Assembly (NCBI GenBank): GCA_020284085.1
Contig: JACEVL010000699.1
Location: forward strand, 62,001-126,000
Direction of reading: 5' to 3'
Length of the DNA: 64,000 nt
Source of the DNA: Aporrectodea caliginosa
Lineage: Eukaryota > Annelida > Clitellata > Crassiclitellata > Lumbricidae
The stretch's first letter is position 1; every line of letters begins with the position of its first letter. Shown one piece after another: positions 33,084 to 44,814 of this stretch. Both the position numbers and the translations under genes were made by a program. The notes under the pieces are model-generated. The model searched no databases and was not told the DNA's origin. It saw only the letters and a list, made by a program, of their open reading frames with translations.

Positions 33084-34364
33084 CAGTGATATTTTCGTTA
33101 ACGAAAACTAAAATTTGAAGTAAAAATAAAGGTTTTCGTTAACCAAAATTAAAAATAAAAGTAGGAATTATTTTGGCTTCAAAAACGAAATTAGGAATTA
33201 AATTATGAATTATTTGCAGAACTAAAATTATGAATGAAATTATTAATTATTTTCAGAAGTAAAATCATTTTATTTCTTGTTGTGATTAAGTTGAGATGAA
33301 GGTGAGTAAATCGCCCGCGATCCAAACACATAATCCATTGAAAATCTCTGGTCAAGATGAAGGTGCTGCCCATACTATCTTTGGTCTTCGTTGTCTATTA
33401 AATACTGTCCTGCCAGTTGCGTACGGCATTTTATTTCGCGTTAATTTTCTTCAGTATGAGTTTATCGAGAATGTTGGTCGGATGAAAGCGAGATAGCCCG
33501 GTTTGGGAGTTTTCCATTTTGACTAAAGTATAGGCCCATCTATATGCCAAGTACCAAACGGTAAAAAAGACAGAATTTGTGGGACAGCGCTTTCTGGGAA
33601 GAACACAAGCAATATGGTAACATTGGTCGCTCATATGCTACGCTTGCATAAAGAAGCGCACCAAACTTATATCGAGAAAGAAAAAAGCTGTCTGAAGTAA
33701 AGCAAAGGGTAAAACGTAAGTCTAACAATGCAGCAGATATGCCAGCGTCGCTGAAGGTCCCGAAAATAGGAGATTGCTTGTCAACGTCAAAGCACAGCTT
33801 TACCTGCACTGCAGAAATTTACATTTCTCAACATGAAACTAAAGTCACAAACAACATCAACATTGTCCAGCAGCAGCAGCAAGCAAGACTGTAACAACTC
33901 AGATGGATCGTTATTTGGCAGACATAAGGGGGAATGATACTAGGAATCCTCTTGCTTCCTGGAAGAAAGGCGAACTTCGTATAGCAAAATTGCACCATTG
34001 CAGGGGATCTTTTGTCAGCTCCAGCCTCACAGGCCTTTATGGACAGAATTTTGTCTGTGTGTGGAATCTCGACTTATTGCAGAAGAAATCGCATATAAAA
34101 TCTATGGATATGAGAGTGTTATTGAAATTGAACAAGATATCTTATACATGCATGTAGTAACGTTAAAATATGCTACTTTGTACTGCACTGAAATTAATAA
34201 TTATTTGGAAAACTAAAATAAGAAGTAAAATTAATTGTGAACTAAAATAGGAATGATAAATACAATTATTTGTGAAGTAAAATTAGAATTAGAAGTAAAA
34301 TTCAAGGACACAGAACTGAATTAAAACTGAATTAGGAATTATTTTGACAAATAAAATATCACTG
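33084..34364 (+). mobile_element. hAT element remnant with transposase C-terminus
   Basis: The octamer AAAGTAGC flanks it exactly (33076-33083 and 34365-34372), and the ends CAGTGATATTTT and AAAATATCACTG are perfect inverted repeats. Between 33900 and 34110 the plus strand, read across frames, shows MDRYLADIRGND, NPLASWKK and then LLSAPASQAFMDRILSVCG. The last matches the hAT C-terminal dimerisation region. Frames are broken and most of the transposase is missing. Confidence 0.88.
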
Positions 34365-34372
34365 AAAGTAGC

Positions 34373-35640
34373 CTGAAGACGCGTGCGTCACTCTCCTCCC
34401 ACGAAGCCCCATCACGCTAGGGTCGCATAGAGCATCCGCGATACTGTGGTTGCATTTGTTACATTACTCAGAGATTGGCCTATTAACCCATGTAGTGTTA
34501 AAACGCGAAGGGCAGACATCGACTGCGTAGCCTTAATGAAATTAACTAACACACACTGTCTGATTTTTTTCACTGTTAGTTAAGGTTTTCTTTCTTTTCT
34601 TTATTTTATAGTGTTTGGAATCTAGATGATAATTTACTTTGTACTATGTACTATAATTGTTAGCTTTGCTGTATGAGACTTGATGTTGCGCTGTTGTCAA
34701 GGCTTTGGCTGTGCTGTCACTAATTAAGACTTTGGAAATGATATTATAGGTGTCCCTAGTTAGCGGGATCTTGATCCCTTTTGGGACTCCTCTTGCGGCC
34801 AATCTCGTTATTACATGTTGAAATGTTCTGTGCATGATTTGATTTGGCTTCAATAAAAAAGTTTTGATTGATCGATTGATTTATTGATGATGTTGTTAAC
34901 ATGCGTGTCGAAGTTGAATTGTTGACATAGTGACACCTAGAATCTTCATGTGTCTTACCCTGGTGAGGCCCGGTGTAACTTTTGGAAGATCATCACCCAG
35001 CCCTCTCAAAAGTAGATGTGCTGTAGTTCTTCCCCAAGATGTGAATTGGGGGAATTTAGGTAGTCTATTGTTTGATTCAATGAGTATGTAGGAATCGTGT
35101 TTTAGGAGGCGTTCAGAGCGCTTCTTGGAAGTAAATCTGATGTGCCTATATTATACCCGCCAGGTCCTATGACCCATCCTTGAACAAAGGTTGCGTTGAT
35201 CGTGGTAGTCGATGATTTATAACCTTTGAAACAGGTTAGATGTTTCCGATTATCCATGTAGTTTACCAGTTAGGCTACTATCCGGTAGATATAGTGATGC
35301 TAGTGGGTTTGCTATTTCATAATGTTTTATGGAGTCAGATGTTATTCTGTAATCGGTTGATTATACTATTGCGTATTCGTTGGTTTTGAGTAAGTCTGTG
35401 ATGTTTTGACTAAGTGAGATCAGGGCAGCTGTGGCCGGGCCGAAGGGTCTGAAGGCTTATTGGTCGTTGAAGAATAGTGAGTCGGGGACATTGATAAGGC
35501 TTGGATAGACAAAGGGTCGTTATGACGATTCTTTCCAGCAGCTTGGAGAGTTGTCAGGGTTGTCAGAAACGCAACTTTCCTACATTATGAGTTTGTAATC
35601 TATCTAGAAAACCTTGGACTGTTGCTATTTGTGCTGCTTA
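34373..35640. other. Gene-free stretch
   Basis: No coding region is supported. A LINE-like 3' terminus (AATAAAAAAG, then TTGATTGATCGATTGAT) sits at about 34850-34885. Confidence 0.45.
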
Positions 35641-35644
35641 GTGA

Positions 35645-35825
<181 letters not shown>

Positions 35826-36027
35826 CTTTCTTTATTAAGCGCCTGACAAACGCACTGCGCTGTACATTTACATGTCATGCAATTTAAATCTTAACTACTA
35901 ACAGAACAGACAGCCTGCAATACAACGGCGCCAATAGCAGCCTACAAATCATATCCGCCCTACGGGGCTCGAACTCGGTACCTCTCGCTCTCTACGCCAG
36001 ATGTTATCCAATTCGCTATCGGCCCCC
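35826..36027 (-). mobile_element. tRNA-derived SINE (family 2)
   Basis: On the minus strand the head has an A-box-like TAGCGAATTGG and a B-box-like GAGTTCGAGCCCC. The 3' end has AGCGCAGTGCGTTTGTCAGG and then the AAT-type tail. The same 3' end closes the copy at 58757-59017, defining a second SINE family. Confidence 0.78.
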
Positions 36028-36260
36028 AATAATAATATAATATAAGTCACAGAATGAAATTGCAGTTTAAATAGTTGTTGACCATTCTGGGCTATAGTGT
36101 TGTAGTCTGCATTAGTGTTAATTGGTAATAACAAGTGTAAAGCGGAAACCCTTTTGCTTGCAAGTTCTTTTCTATCATTTCTAACTTGACTCTCGATGCT
36201 ATGTTTGCACAGTGACAATACGGAATCGACGAAAATTGTGAGCAATCGAACTCATTCAAC

Positions 36261-36336
36261 ATGACTCTCGGAAGCAACAGAGAATTGATTCTTAAAGTGT
36301 CATTCACTTTGCTAATATTCTGTTTTCTGGGAGAGG
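36261..36336 (+). CDS. Ig-superfamily gene, exon 1 (signal peptide)
   Basis: Starts ATG at 36261 and encodes MTLGSNRELILKVSF followed by TLLIFCFLGEG: a basic start, a hydrophobic core and a small-residue end, as in a secretory signal peptide. It ends in G before GTAAGT (phase 1), which matches the phase-1 acceptors of all following exons. The downstream Ig-like exons make this a secreted or membrane-receptor gene. No promoter element could be pinned down. Confidence 0.72.
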
Positions 36337-36459
36337 GTAAGTATTTCTGTGACATATCAATTGAATATTGTCTGAAGAACAATGCCTGCTATATTGAAAT
36401 AAAATGCATCGAAGAAAGGAACTGATGCGGTATTTATCCACGATTTTTATTTATTTCAG

Positions 36460-36786
36460 GTTCGATTGGTCCATGTATGGAGCCCCTCGAAAACATCGCC
36501 GTTTACGAGGGAGACCTGAATACATTCATTCGCTATCCAGCAAGTCCTAACGGTGTAAAATGGATAACTACTGCAACAACGAATGAGTTAACCGACGCTG
36601 TTATAGTAGACTATGACGACACCGTGGATCCTTCTTATGAGGCAGACTATGCATTTAACTCGTCCGGTCTAACAATTAAAAACGCAACAACAACGGCTGA
36701 ACCTGGACATCAACTATCAACGGCTGGGTTGTACACAGTAGAATGTGTTGGCGGAAATAATTCCAGTGTCAAGTTTCTTGTCGTTC
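36460..36786 (+). CDS. Ig-superfamily gene, exon 2 (V-like Ig domain A)
   Basis: A 327-bp exon between TTATTTCAG and GTAAGT, phase 1 at both ends. It encodes one Ig-like domain, starting GSIGPCMEPLENIAVYEG and closing with STAGLYTVECVG, where the D/A-G-x-Y-x-C pattern marks the F strand. The B-strand Cys is replaced by Tyr (FIRYPASP), while an N-terminal Cys follows GSIGP. It is clearly homologous to exon 52048-52374, with the same length, phase and VAYEG/VYEG motif. Several N-glycosylation sites (NSS, NAT) fit an extracellular location. Confidence 0.8.
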
Positions 36787-36789
36787 GTA

Positions 36790-38750
36790 AGTAATCAGAC
36801 TGCCTACGGAACTATACTGTGTCCGTGAGTCATATGAAAAAAACTAGTAAATATTAATGATTAAAAAAATTCCAAGACTGTTTTAATCCTGACTGGTTAA
36901 AATATAAAAGTTCCTTTCATTCAATAATGACGTCATAATGACTAGAACGAATCGTTAATGTCTGGAAGGAATTTGATCAGCCTGTAATCGATGCTGCCAG
37001 TGGCCAATGACGAGCGCGTGCTAAAGCTTGTGTTGAGGCCGAATGCAGACACTTTGAACACACCTTGCGGTCTAATATTATTCAAATATAAAAATAAATT
37101 CAAACCAAAATTTATGATTGATAAATAACGCTTTAAAATAATATTGAATATTTTTAGCAAAGAAAATGTGCCATCCTTAACACTTAAGTGTTCATGCAAA
37201 TGACGTCAGTTTGACGCCGTTATTGAATGACTGGAACATCTAAGAAGGCATCGTCACTGGATGACCACTGTCCTTGAAACCGCTTGAAGACCAGAACTTC
37301 GGTTGCGTGGTTGCATACATGGTCCAAAGGTGGCAACAGATGCAAGTTCCATGACATCGTGTCGACCGCCGAAGTGTAGAAGAGGTCGGACCTGTTGCCG
37401 CTCAAGAATGACACAAGCATCTGAACGTCGGCCAGTGTTAGAGCGGATTGAGTGAAAGCACTTGCGCCCGGTCCACTCTCATGTCGCGCTGTACACAGCT
37501 TTGGCCAGTCCTTGCGGCTATCTGAAATGGATAACAGTTTCTTCTCCACATCGTATAAACCAGTGCTGTCCAACCCGCGGCCCGCCGGCTGATTCTAAGT
37601 GGCCCGCCCGAGCTCGCTAAATATTGCAATTTCTGTAAATAAAAATGCAGTAAAAGACGAAGTCACTGGCCTCCTTGCATGCCAGTATATTCGTTTATAA
37701 CTTGGTTTATCATTTGACAATGTGAACACAACATCCAGTTCCTATTCACTATTATTATTCCAAAATTTATTTTAATACAGTAAATAAATTGCAATAAATT
37801 TTAGTCGTTGCTTTTGAGGTTTATGGTGCGGCCCTCGGCTTCAAGAATAACTTCGTCGGTGGCACGCGGGGTCAAAAAGGTTGGACAGCACTGGACTAAA
37901 CAGTCTAAACCAGAATGGACAGTCTATCCACTTTCTCTTTCCCTGTCATACGAAGCATCAACTTGCTGTCATGACAGTCAGCCAGACTGTCAGGATCGTG
38001 TATAGTTTGAATGCCTCTACAATGCCAGCAGCTTCTTATTATCAGTTTCTTCGACGCAAGGATGAGCAACTGTTAAGTTCAAGCTCTACTGAGTCTTGTC
38101 CGAGAGCCCAAGACAATCAATATTGCGACCCTGTCACTCAATCCATTTCGACTAAGCATAGCCGTCAGTTCTGGCGATATAACACTTTGACGTCCTCGTT
38201 TCTGTGACGAGGTAGCAATACTCGTGCTGGGACGTGCACCCTGACCTTCAGATTCAGGTTGACTGTCTTTCGAGTCAGTGCTGCTCTTCAGTAGGCTGCA
38301 ACTTTCTCAAGTTAGGATCGCTGTCGCCGCCTTTTGCAACGTCTCTTCTATCGCCCTCTGCTTCTGCTCTTGTTGGAACATTCTCTCTACTGTGATTCCT
38401 GTTGTGAAGTCCGGTCATCCTTTCTTCCCTAATGAGTTTAATCTAACCGCTGGCATATAATCTGTTTAGCTATGATGCATTCAGTATGGTGCTATCGTTC
38501 TTGTACAGTACAATGTATTATGCATTAATAAGTGAACATTTATTTTGGCATTTAGGAAACCCAATGGTGATTTAATCCACTTCATTTCATGGATTTATAT
38601 AGCGCCCTTACATAAGCCTACTCAGACTTCTACTAATGAGCTATGACAGCTTTAAATGACCAAATAATAATTGCTGTATGCATAATCTACATTATAAGCC
38701 TCAAATATTCAAACAGTGTACTTCGATAAACACAGACTTCCAATAACGCT
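36790..38750. other. Intron 2 of the Ig gene
   Basis: About 2 kb with a hAT MITE (37561-37893). An open frame on the minus strand (37220-37573) has no recognised motif and crosses the MITE edge, so it is not called. A worn SINE/LINE tail (TATATAGCGCCC) is near 38595. Confidence 0.6.
37561..37893. mobile_element. hAT MITE
   Basis: CAGTGCTGTCCAAC at the left and GTTGGACAGCACTG at the right are perfect 14-bp inverted repeats. The flanking octamers GTATAAAC and GACTAAAC agree at 6 of 8 positions. The 333-bp element has GC-rich subterminal segments (CGCGGCCCGC; GTGCGGCCC) and no coding capacity. Confidence 0.85.
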
Positions 38751-38759
38751 CTGTTTTAG

Positions 38760-39080
38760 GGGATGGTCCTACGTGTTCGGCCACAAAACTTAACGCAACC
38801 AGCGTTGAAATGTCGTGCAGTACCATTTATGCTGATAGCACTTACGATCCGATCGCTGCTATTTTCACACTGTATGTTGATGGCAGTCCCATACAATCTG
38901 AGACGCCTCAAAGAACCATCAATGACGCATATACCTGGATTTCATCATCTACATTTACGACCACTTACAGTAGTTCTTCGACCTACGAATGCGTTCTGAC
39001 ATTTGGCCAACCAACGGAAATTCACGATCCAAACGTTGCAATGAATGCGCCCAGGTTTAATCACAGTTGTGTACCATATG
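38760..39080 (+). CDS. Ig-superfamily gene, exon 3 (Ig domain B)
   Basis: A 321-bp exon between CTGTTTTAG and GTGAGT, phase 1 at both ends. It encodes a second, unlike Ig domain: DGPTCSATKLNATSVEMSC holds the B-strand Cys and STYECVLTF the F-strand Cys, so the canonical disulfide is possible here. Extra Cys residues sit near each end (PTC and HSC). It reads in frame with exons 2 and 4. Confidence 0.75.
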
Positions 39081-39224
39081 GTGAGTTTCACACCAACTAA
39101 TTCCACCTAAATCCGTTTCAAAGTTTCATTTGCGTTATGCCAACCAAGCAAAATGCTTGAGTTTCAGTAACTTCAGTTCTCACTTTGACCGCCGGACCAT
39201 TTATTAGCAGTAGCCTACGCCACA

Positions 39225-39360
39225 GCCCTATAGAACATTTGAATCCCAACAGCCCTATCGTAAATTTGACACGCGCAACCACATGGTAAATTTGACATGC
39301 GGTAGCCCTGTCGTAAATTTGATCAAGGGGCCAGTTATTACCCATACGCAGCAGCCCTAT
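39225..39360. repeat. Minisatellite, unit near CCCTATCGTAAATTTGACAC
   Basis: Three or four degenerate units here and two or three more at 41325-41400. The DNA transposon between them seems to have split a single array. Confidence 0.6.
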
Positions 39361-39986
39361 AAAACAATTATAGAAAATGCGGCTATTATTATTTGCTATT
39401 GACGGTAACTCTGAAAATGCAAAGAAAATGAATGAAACTGCAAAGAAACTGCTAATTAGTCTATCACTCTTTATAGTAACCTGACTAAAAGTCTACCTTT
39501 GAATGAGTGCGGTCAAATGACCGCCCTCGCTGTAACAGAGACGTCTCCTCCACCCAATAAAATACTCGAGGGCAGTTCAATTCGACTGCCGGGCAACATG
39601 AAACACTAGCCTTGTCCAAACTTACATGGGTAAATATATTTTTTTCAAAATATGCTGCTCCACAAGGCTGCCCCTGTTACACTTGACTAGAAGACTCTCT
39701 GTTTTAGGGGATGGTCCTGAAAAATTGAAGAGATCTGAGCTTGTTTAGAGGTCGCTAGGTTTTGACACTTTTTGTAGAAATTGCAAAAATTGCGCATCTG
39801 ACAGGTTAAGAGCTGCATTATGAATTAAGATAAGCACCCATGAACACCAAGCACCATCTTTGTAAATCATGATCAATATGCCAACTGTATTTAAGTAACT
39901 AAAAGAATAATAAGCTTATTTACAAATAAAACACTTATTTCAAGTTCTTTCTTATAGATAAACGGTTGTTGGCTTATAACTAATTT

Positions 39987-40298
39987 TTAAATTTTGCATG
40001 CTAACTTTTCATCACAATTCGTTTCATATCCTACAATTGTTACTGTATTGTTCAATATTGCTCTGTATGCTGCTAATTTAGCGTGATTTGAGTACTTTTT
40101 TCCTCTGTGAAGCCAGCCTTGAATATGAAATAAGCTTACAGCACATGTTTTTTCACTTTCTGCAATAAAAGCTCGTACGGCAGCTATGGTGAAACTGGCA
40201 TCAACAAGGAGTTCCTCACAATGTTGTCTGTTAAGGATACCTGACAAACACTTTCTTGGGTCTGGACTTCCCAAAAATTGGGCAATTTCATATTTCAT
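39987..40298 (-). CDS. Hypothetical ORF inside the long-TIR transposon
   Basis: A 103-codon open frame starting MKYEIAQFLGSPDPRKC, with five Cys and two His residues. No motif is recognised. Its location suggests a transposon protein fragment. It may equally be a chance frame. Confidence 0.25.
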   Translation of the reverse strand: MKYEIAQFLGSPDPRKCLSGILNRQHCEELLVDASFTIAAVRAFIAESEKTCAVSLFHIQGWLHRGKKYSNHAKLAAYRAILNNTVTIVGYETNCDEKLACKI

Positions 40299-40584
40299 TA
40301 CCAGAATAGACTATAGCATTTGGTGAGGCCACGAAAGCAACAATGGTCGCTGTAATTCGGGAGGAGGCTAGAATCCCCGCACAGTGTGTGGATTCGGGTG
40401 TTCGAAAACTGTGGAAGTTGTATGAACACAAATTTGTGCTGATTCAAGGAGTTACAGTTTGAGTTCGATTTAATTAACTCTTTCAGTCATCATCTCCGCT
40501 ATTTCTTTGAAGCGTGTCACTGAAGACATCGAGGCTGCTCTGGTAATACAATCTTATTTATCCACCTAATCCGCTATCCATGTA

Positions 40585-40788
40585 GCGTCTGGACAGGAAA
40601 TCATTCGACCACCAGACTCCACTGGAAGAGTATGTCACAAGGAGATCTTTAAAACTGTTTGGTCTTCTTACTATCCAGGGTCAAGAGTAACCCACAGACT
40701 TCCTATCAAAGGCTTCTACTCCCTGACCACTGGACCCTACTTCCCAGTCGATGAAGGCAAATGTCAAACTGTTGATGGTCGTCAATGA
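40585..40788 (+). pseudogene. Unrecognised coding-like fragment inside the transposon
   Basis: A frame with no start runs ASGQEIIRPPDSTGR to VDEGKCQTVDG and then stops. Its composition looks protein-like (balanced residues, few repeats). A second open piece follows in another frame (40751-41017), as if a frameshift broke a longer gene. The family is not recognised. Confidence 0.3.
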
Positions 40789-41602
40789 CGGCGCAGAACG
40801 TGGAGTGGCTCTGATTCATTCTTACAATGATATACTAAGGATGAGTCACAGAAACAATTATACTTACTGCAACTTGTCTCCAGTCATCGGACAAAATTTT
40901 CTGTTCCAACAAAGGCAAAATGAAATAATAGTAGGTTGCGGGTTTTCCAGCACTTCAATGGGATTTATGACGGGATTTATGCAGATTATCCAAAATTATA
41001 TTTTATTACAAACGTAATGCAGCCTGACTAAGCAGTAACACTGCAGTATATATTTCTAAATTGGGCTGTTTATTTTTAAAAATAATAACTGACTTGAAAA
41101 TAATTTATAACAGATTTGAAAAAAATCAAAATTATACATGTTTTTTTGACAAGTTCATACTATACATGTATAGGAAAAAGTCGAAAAACATAGCGACCTC
41201 TAAACATAATCAAATCTTTCCAAAATTTTGCATACAGACTCATGTTTTCATGTGTAACAAGGGCAGCCTTGTGGAGCAATGTATTTCCAACTTTTAATTT
41301 TGTGGACCAGTCTAATGAACCACGGCAGCCCTATCGTAAATTTGACACGAGGCATCCCTAGCGTAAATTTGACACGCGTCAGTCCTGTCGAAAAGCATCG
41401 ACAAGCCGGAGTCCCCGGCCAGGTCTAGACTCAGAATCTGAGCTATCGTTACCGGAGGCATCGTTGATTGCCAGCACGCCTATATCCGCTGTATTATTTG
41501 AAGTACGAGTTAACTCGAACCTGGCGTCTCGGCAATCCCATTCTAGTACGAGTTAACTCGTACCTGGCGGTCAATGTGTTAAGGGTATGTTCAGCGTATT
41601 CA

Positions 41603-41660
41603 ATTAAGTAAGTAAGTAGCCTTTACTAAATAAATATTTCTTTAGTAAAAGTAATATATA
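41603..41660 (-). repeat. Retroelement 3' terminus with TTAC tail
   Basis: TAAGTAAGTAAGTAG followed by CCTTTACTAAATAAA, the same terminus type as at 17989 and 32719. Confidence 0.45.
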
Positions 41661-41770
41661 GTCAAACGCCCACAGTTTGAAAAATATACTGTACAGTTGT
41701 TGCGAAGAGTTATACAGGATCAGGTAAAGCCCAAAAGATCCACGTCCCGGTGTGACAGGTAAGGGGAACT

Positions 41771-42824
41771 CTAGGCTAAAACGTACTCGAGAGTATATCA
41801 TAACTAGGCACGACGTACTCTAGAGTACATAATACCTAGACACAACGTACTCTAGAGTACATCATACCTAGGCACAACGTACTCTAGAGTACATCATACC
41901 TAGGCACAACGTACTCTAGAGTACATCATACCTAGGCACAACGTACTCTAGAGTACATAATACCTAGACACAACGTACTCTAGAGTACATCATATCTAGG
42001 CACAACGTACTCTAGAGTACATAATACCTAGACACAACGTACTCTAGAGTACATCATACCTTGACACAACGTACTCTAGAGTACATCATACATTGACACA
42101 ACGTACTCTAGAGTACATAATACCTGGGCACAACGTACTCTAAAGTACATCATACCTATGCACAACGTACTCTAGAGTACATCATACCTTGACACAACGT
42201 ACTCTAGAGTACACAATACCTAGGCAAAACGTACTCTAGAGTACATAATACCTAGGCACAACGTACTCTAGAGTACGAGTACATGATACCTAGGCACAAC
42301 GTACTTTAGAGTACATCATACCTAGGTATAACGTACTCTAGAGTACATCATACCTAGGCACAACGTACTATAGAGTACATAATACCTAGGCACAACGTAC
42401 TCTAGAGTACGAGTACATAATACCTAGGCACAACGTACTCTAGAGTACATCATACCTAGGTATAACGTACTCTAGAGTACATCATACCTAGGCACAACGT
42501 ATTATAGAGTACATCATACACAACGGACTCTAGAATACATAATACCTAGGCGCAACGTCCTCTAGAGTATATCACACCTAGGCGCAACGTACTCTAGAGT
42601 ACATAATACCTATGCACAACGTACTATAGAGTACATAATACCTAGGTGCAACGTACTCTATAGTACATCATACTACATCATGCCTAGGCACAACGTACTC
42701 TAGAGTACATCATTCCTAGGCTCAACGTACTTTAGAGTACATACCTAGGCACAACGTACTCTAGAGTACATCATACCTAGTCACAAAGTACTCTAGAGTA
42801 CATTATACTTAGGTACAACGTACA
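41771..42824. repeat. 32-bp palindrome-bearing satellite array
   Basis: About 33 tandem copies of a 32-bp unit. Each unit holds the perfect 14-bp palindrome GTACTCTAGAGTAC and usually a CCTAGG hexamer, joined by CATCATA or CATAATA and CACAAC. A few units have an extra GAGTAC. The first unit carries CTCGAG in place of TCTAGA. No spacers or coding content. Confidence 0.97.
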
Positions 42825-43236
42825 CTCTCTCTGTGAATTGTACCCTAGATCCACGCTACTTCAAGCATTGCTTACTCTAGGTTGGCCATAGAAATTATGC
42901 ATTTAAAAAATTGAAGACTCTAAAATGGTAGCGAAATTGGTAGCTATTTTTTAATAACTAATTATACGAGACATCAAGTCTTATCAAAGTTTTTAGTTTA
43001 ATTTATCGAAAATGAAGCAATTATTCATCTAGTCATAGTGTAGAGGTTAAATTATTCCTTTGAGCAACGTACTTTATGCAGGTGGTCTGTGCTCTAGATT
43101 CCGAACTAGCTCAGACAATGCGTACTCTTTCTTCTTATAACTCTTGTCATTGCAAACTTCCGATTTAGCTACTTCCGGTTTAGCGTTTACTTCTGCATTA
43201 AACGTTAATACAATTTCATAATAAAAATTAACTAAC
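42825..43236. other. Gene-free stretch beside the satellite
   Basis: Nothing coding. Stray satellite-like words (CAACGTACTTTA near 43065) suggest decayed units. Confidence 0.4.
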
Positions 43237-43245
43237 ATGTTATAC

Positions 43246-44751
43246 TAGGGTGTGTCGATTTTTGTCAACTGTCAAATTCCAAAAACGAGTAGTGCTAAAA
43301 AGTTGTGACATGACTTGGTAAGTTAAAAGATATTTTGGTAAAATTAATATTATTTAGTTTTGCTTGGTAAATAACTACATGAAATATTTACTTTTTTAAC
43401 GTTTTTTGTGAATTTCCAATAATGCTTAACTTGTCTGATTAAAAGTTTTTTTGGAAAAATATTTTGTAAAATGGCATAAAAATCAGTGGAAATGATTGTC
43501 AGGTACTTGCAGTTATATTATATACTAATATTATTTTTATTATTTATTTATTAAATTGTATATAACAAATACACACACATTATATATATATAATTTACTA
43601 ATGTTGTGCAGTAGCTGTATTTGCTTCTTTCAGAGGTTGAAAGATCGTCATCAGTGTCTGGAAAATTATTTGTCCGTCAGTGCTGCTACTACTACCATAC
43701 TAATTAGTGGGGATTGCTTCTAAACAGACAAGAAAACTGGGGACATTCACCCATATGAGCAACCTAATTGAAAATGGCAGAGAGTTGTTGCCCTCTGAAC
43801 TGCCAACTTTGCGAGACATTATGAGATATGGGATACTGCTAAGAACACAAAGTGGCGAGGATGTCAGAAACTACTCAGCAGACAGTCTTACAGAGGACAT
43901 TTACCCTAAAGTGCTTGAAAAGTGGGAACTGGCAAACAGCTCTTTTGTCGCCTCATTGTAAGTTCACAAATCAGAATCTTAAAGAAGATCCAAGATAGAC
44001 GGGAGCAGGCCAATGACATATCTCTTAGTAGAGGAAAGCCAGATGTCAAAACTTGACACGCTTTTTAACATCCTTGATTGCAGTGCAACATTTTTCTAAT
44101 AATCTTTTCTCTCTGACCTTTAATGAAAGCAACTTCCGTCATAGGGATCTTTATCTCCTAAGGCATGCATGCACAGTTGATGTGGGCCTCCTTCCTGCAA
44201 CCAGCATCTTCAGGGTAGCCTAATTTGCAGGAAAGAAAAATGTTGCGCTGCAATCAAGGATGTTAAAAAGCTTGTCAAGTTTGACATCTTCCTTCCCTCT
44301 ACTAAGAGATGTGTATCATTGGCCTGCTCCCAGCTATTTTGGATCTTCTTTAAGATTCTGATTTGTGAACTTACAATGAGGCGACAAAAGAGCAGTTTGC
44401 CAGTTCCCACTTTTCAGGCACTTTAGGGCAAATGTCCTCTGTAAGACTGTCTGCTGAGTAGTTTCTGACATCCTCGCCACTTGTGTTCTTAGCAGTATCC
44501 CAATCATTTCCACTGATTTTTATGCCATTTTACAAAATATTTTTCCAAAAAAACTTTTAATCAGACAAGTTAAGCATTATTGGAAATTCACAAAAACGTT
44601 AAAAAGTAAATATTTCATGTAGTTATTTACCAAGCAAAACTAAATAATATTAATTTTACCAAAATATCTTTTAACTTACCAAGTCATGTCACAACTTTTT
44701 AGCACTACTCGTTTTTGGAATTTGACAGTTGACAAAAATCGACACGCCCTA
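43246..44751. mobile_element. Foldback DNA transposon with 9-bp target duplication
   Basis: ATGTTATAC occurs exactly on both sides (43237-43245 and 44752-44760). The two halves are inverted copies of the same end. 43246-43495 matches the complement of 44505-44751, and 43829-44110 matches the complement of 44220-44500. The right arm lacks the 335 bp at 43495-43829. The ends read TAGGGTGTGTCGATTTT. Long inverted ends with a 9-bp duplication fit Mutator-like elements, but the family is not settled. A third copy starts at 62490. Confidence 0.88.
43707..43961 (+). pseudogene. Transposon ORF fragment in the left arm
   Basis: An open piece reads RKLGTFTHMSNLIENGR, LPSELPTLRDIMRYG and EDIYPKVLEKWELANSSF, ending at GTAAGT (a likely splice donor). 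The same protein segment is encoded at 62985-63220 (decayed) and, inverted, in the right arm at 44360-44480. I recognise the type as a widespread invertebrate transposon-associated protein but cannot name its superfamily. The rest of the protein is absent here. Confidence 0.6.
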
Positions 44752-44814
44752 ATGTTATACACAATGGATAATGCTAACAATTCGAAATACGACATGCAAC
44801 ACTTGTTAGCAGCC

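Larger units (their letters stand above)
39603..41315. mobile_element. DNA transposon with long inverted ends, family unresolved
   Basis: Left-end blocks such as GCTCCACAAGGCTGCCC (about 39655) and GTTTAGAGGTCGCTA (about 39746) recur as complements in reverse order at about 41260 and 41195. The ends are therefore inverted repeats of at least 150 bp. It interrupts a minisatellite, supporting insertion. The target duplication and exact ends could not be fixed. Two coding-like stretches lie inside but match no family I recognise. Confidence 0.65.

Noticed and set aside
37220..37573. 117-codon minus-strand frame in intron 2 of the Ig gene
   Set aside because: Its start lies inside a hAT MITE and no motif is recognised; likely chance.
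41771..42824. CRISPR-like array of 32-bp repeats
   Set aside because: Units are directly adjacent, with no unique spacers, and the context is eukaryotic. It is a satellite.
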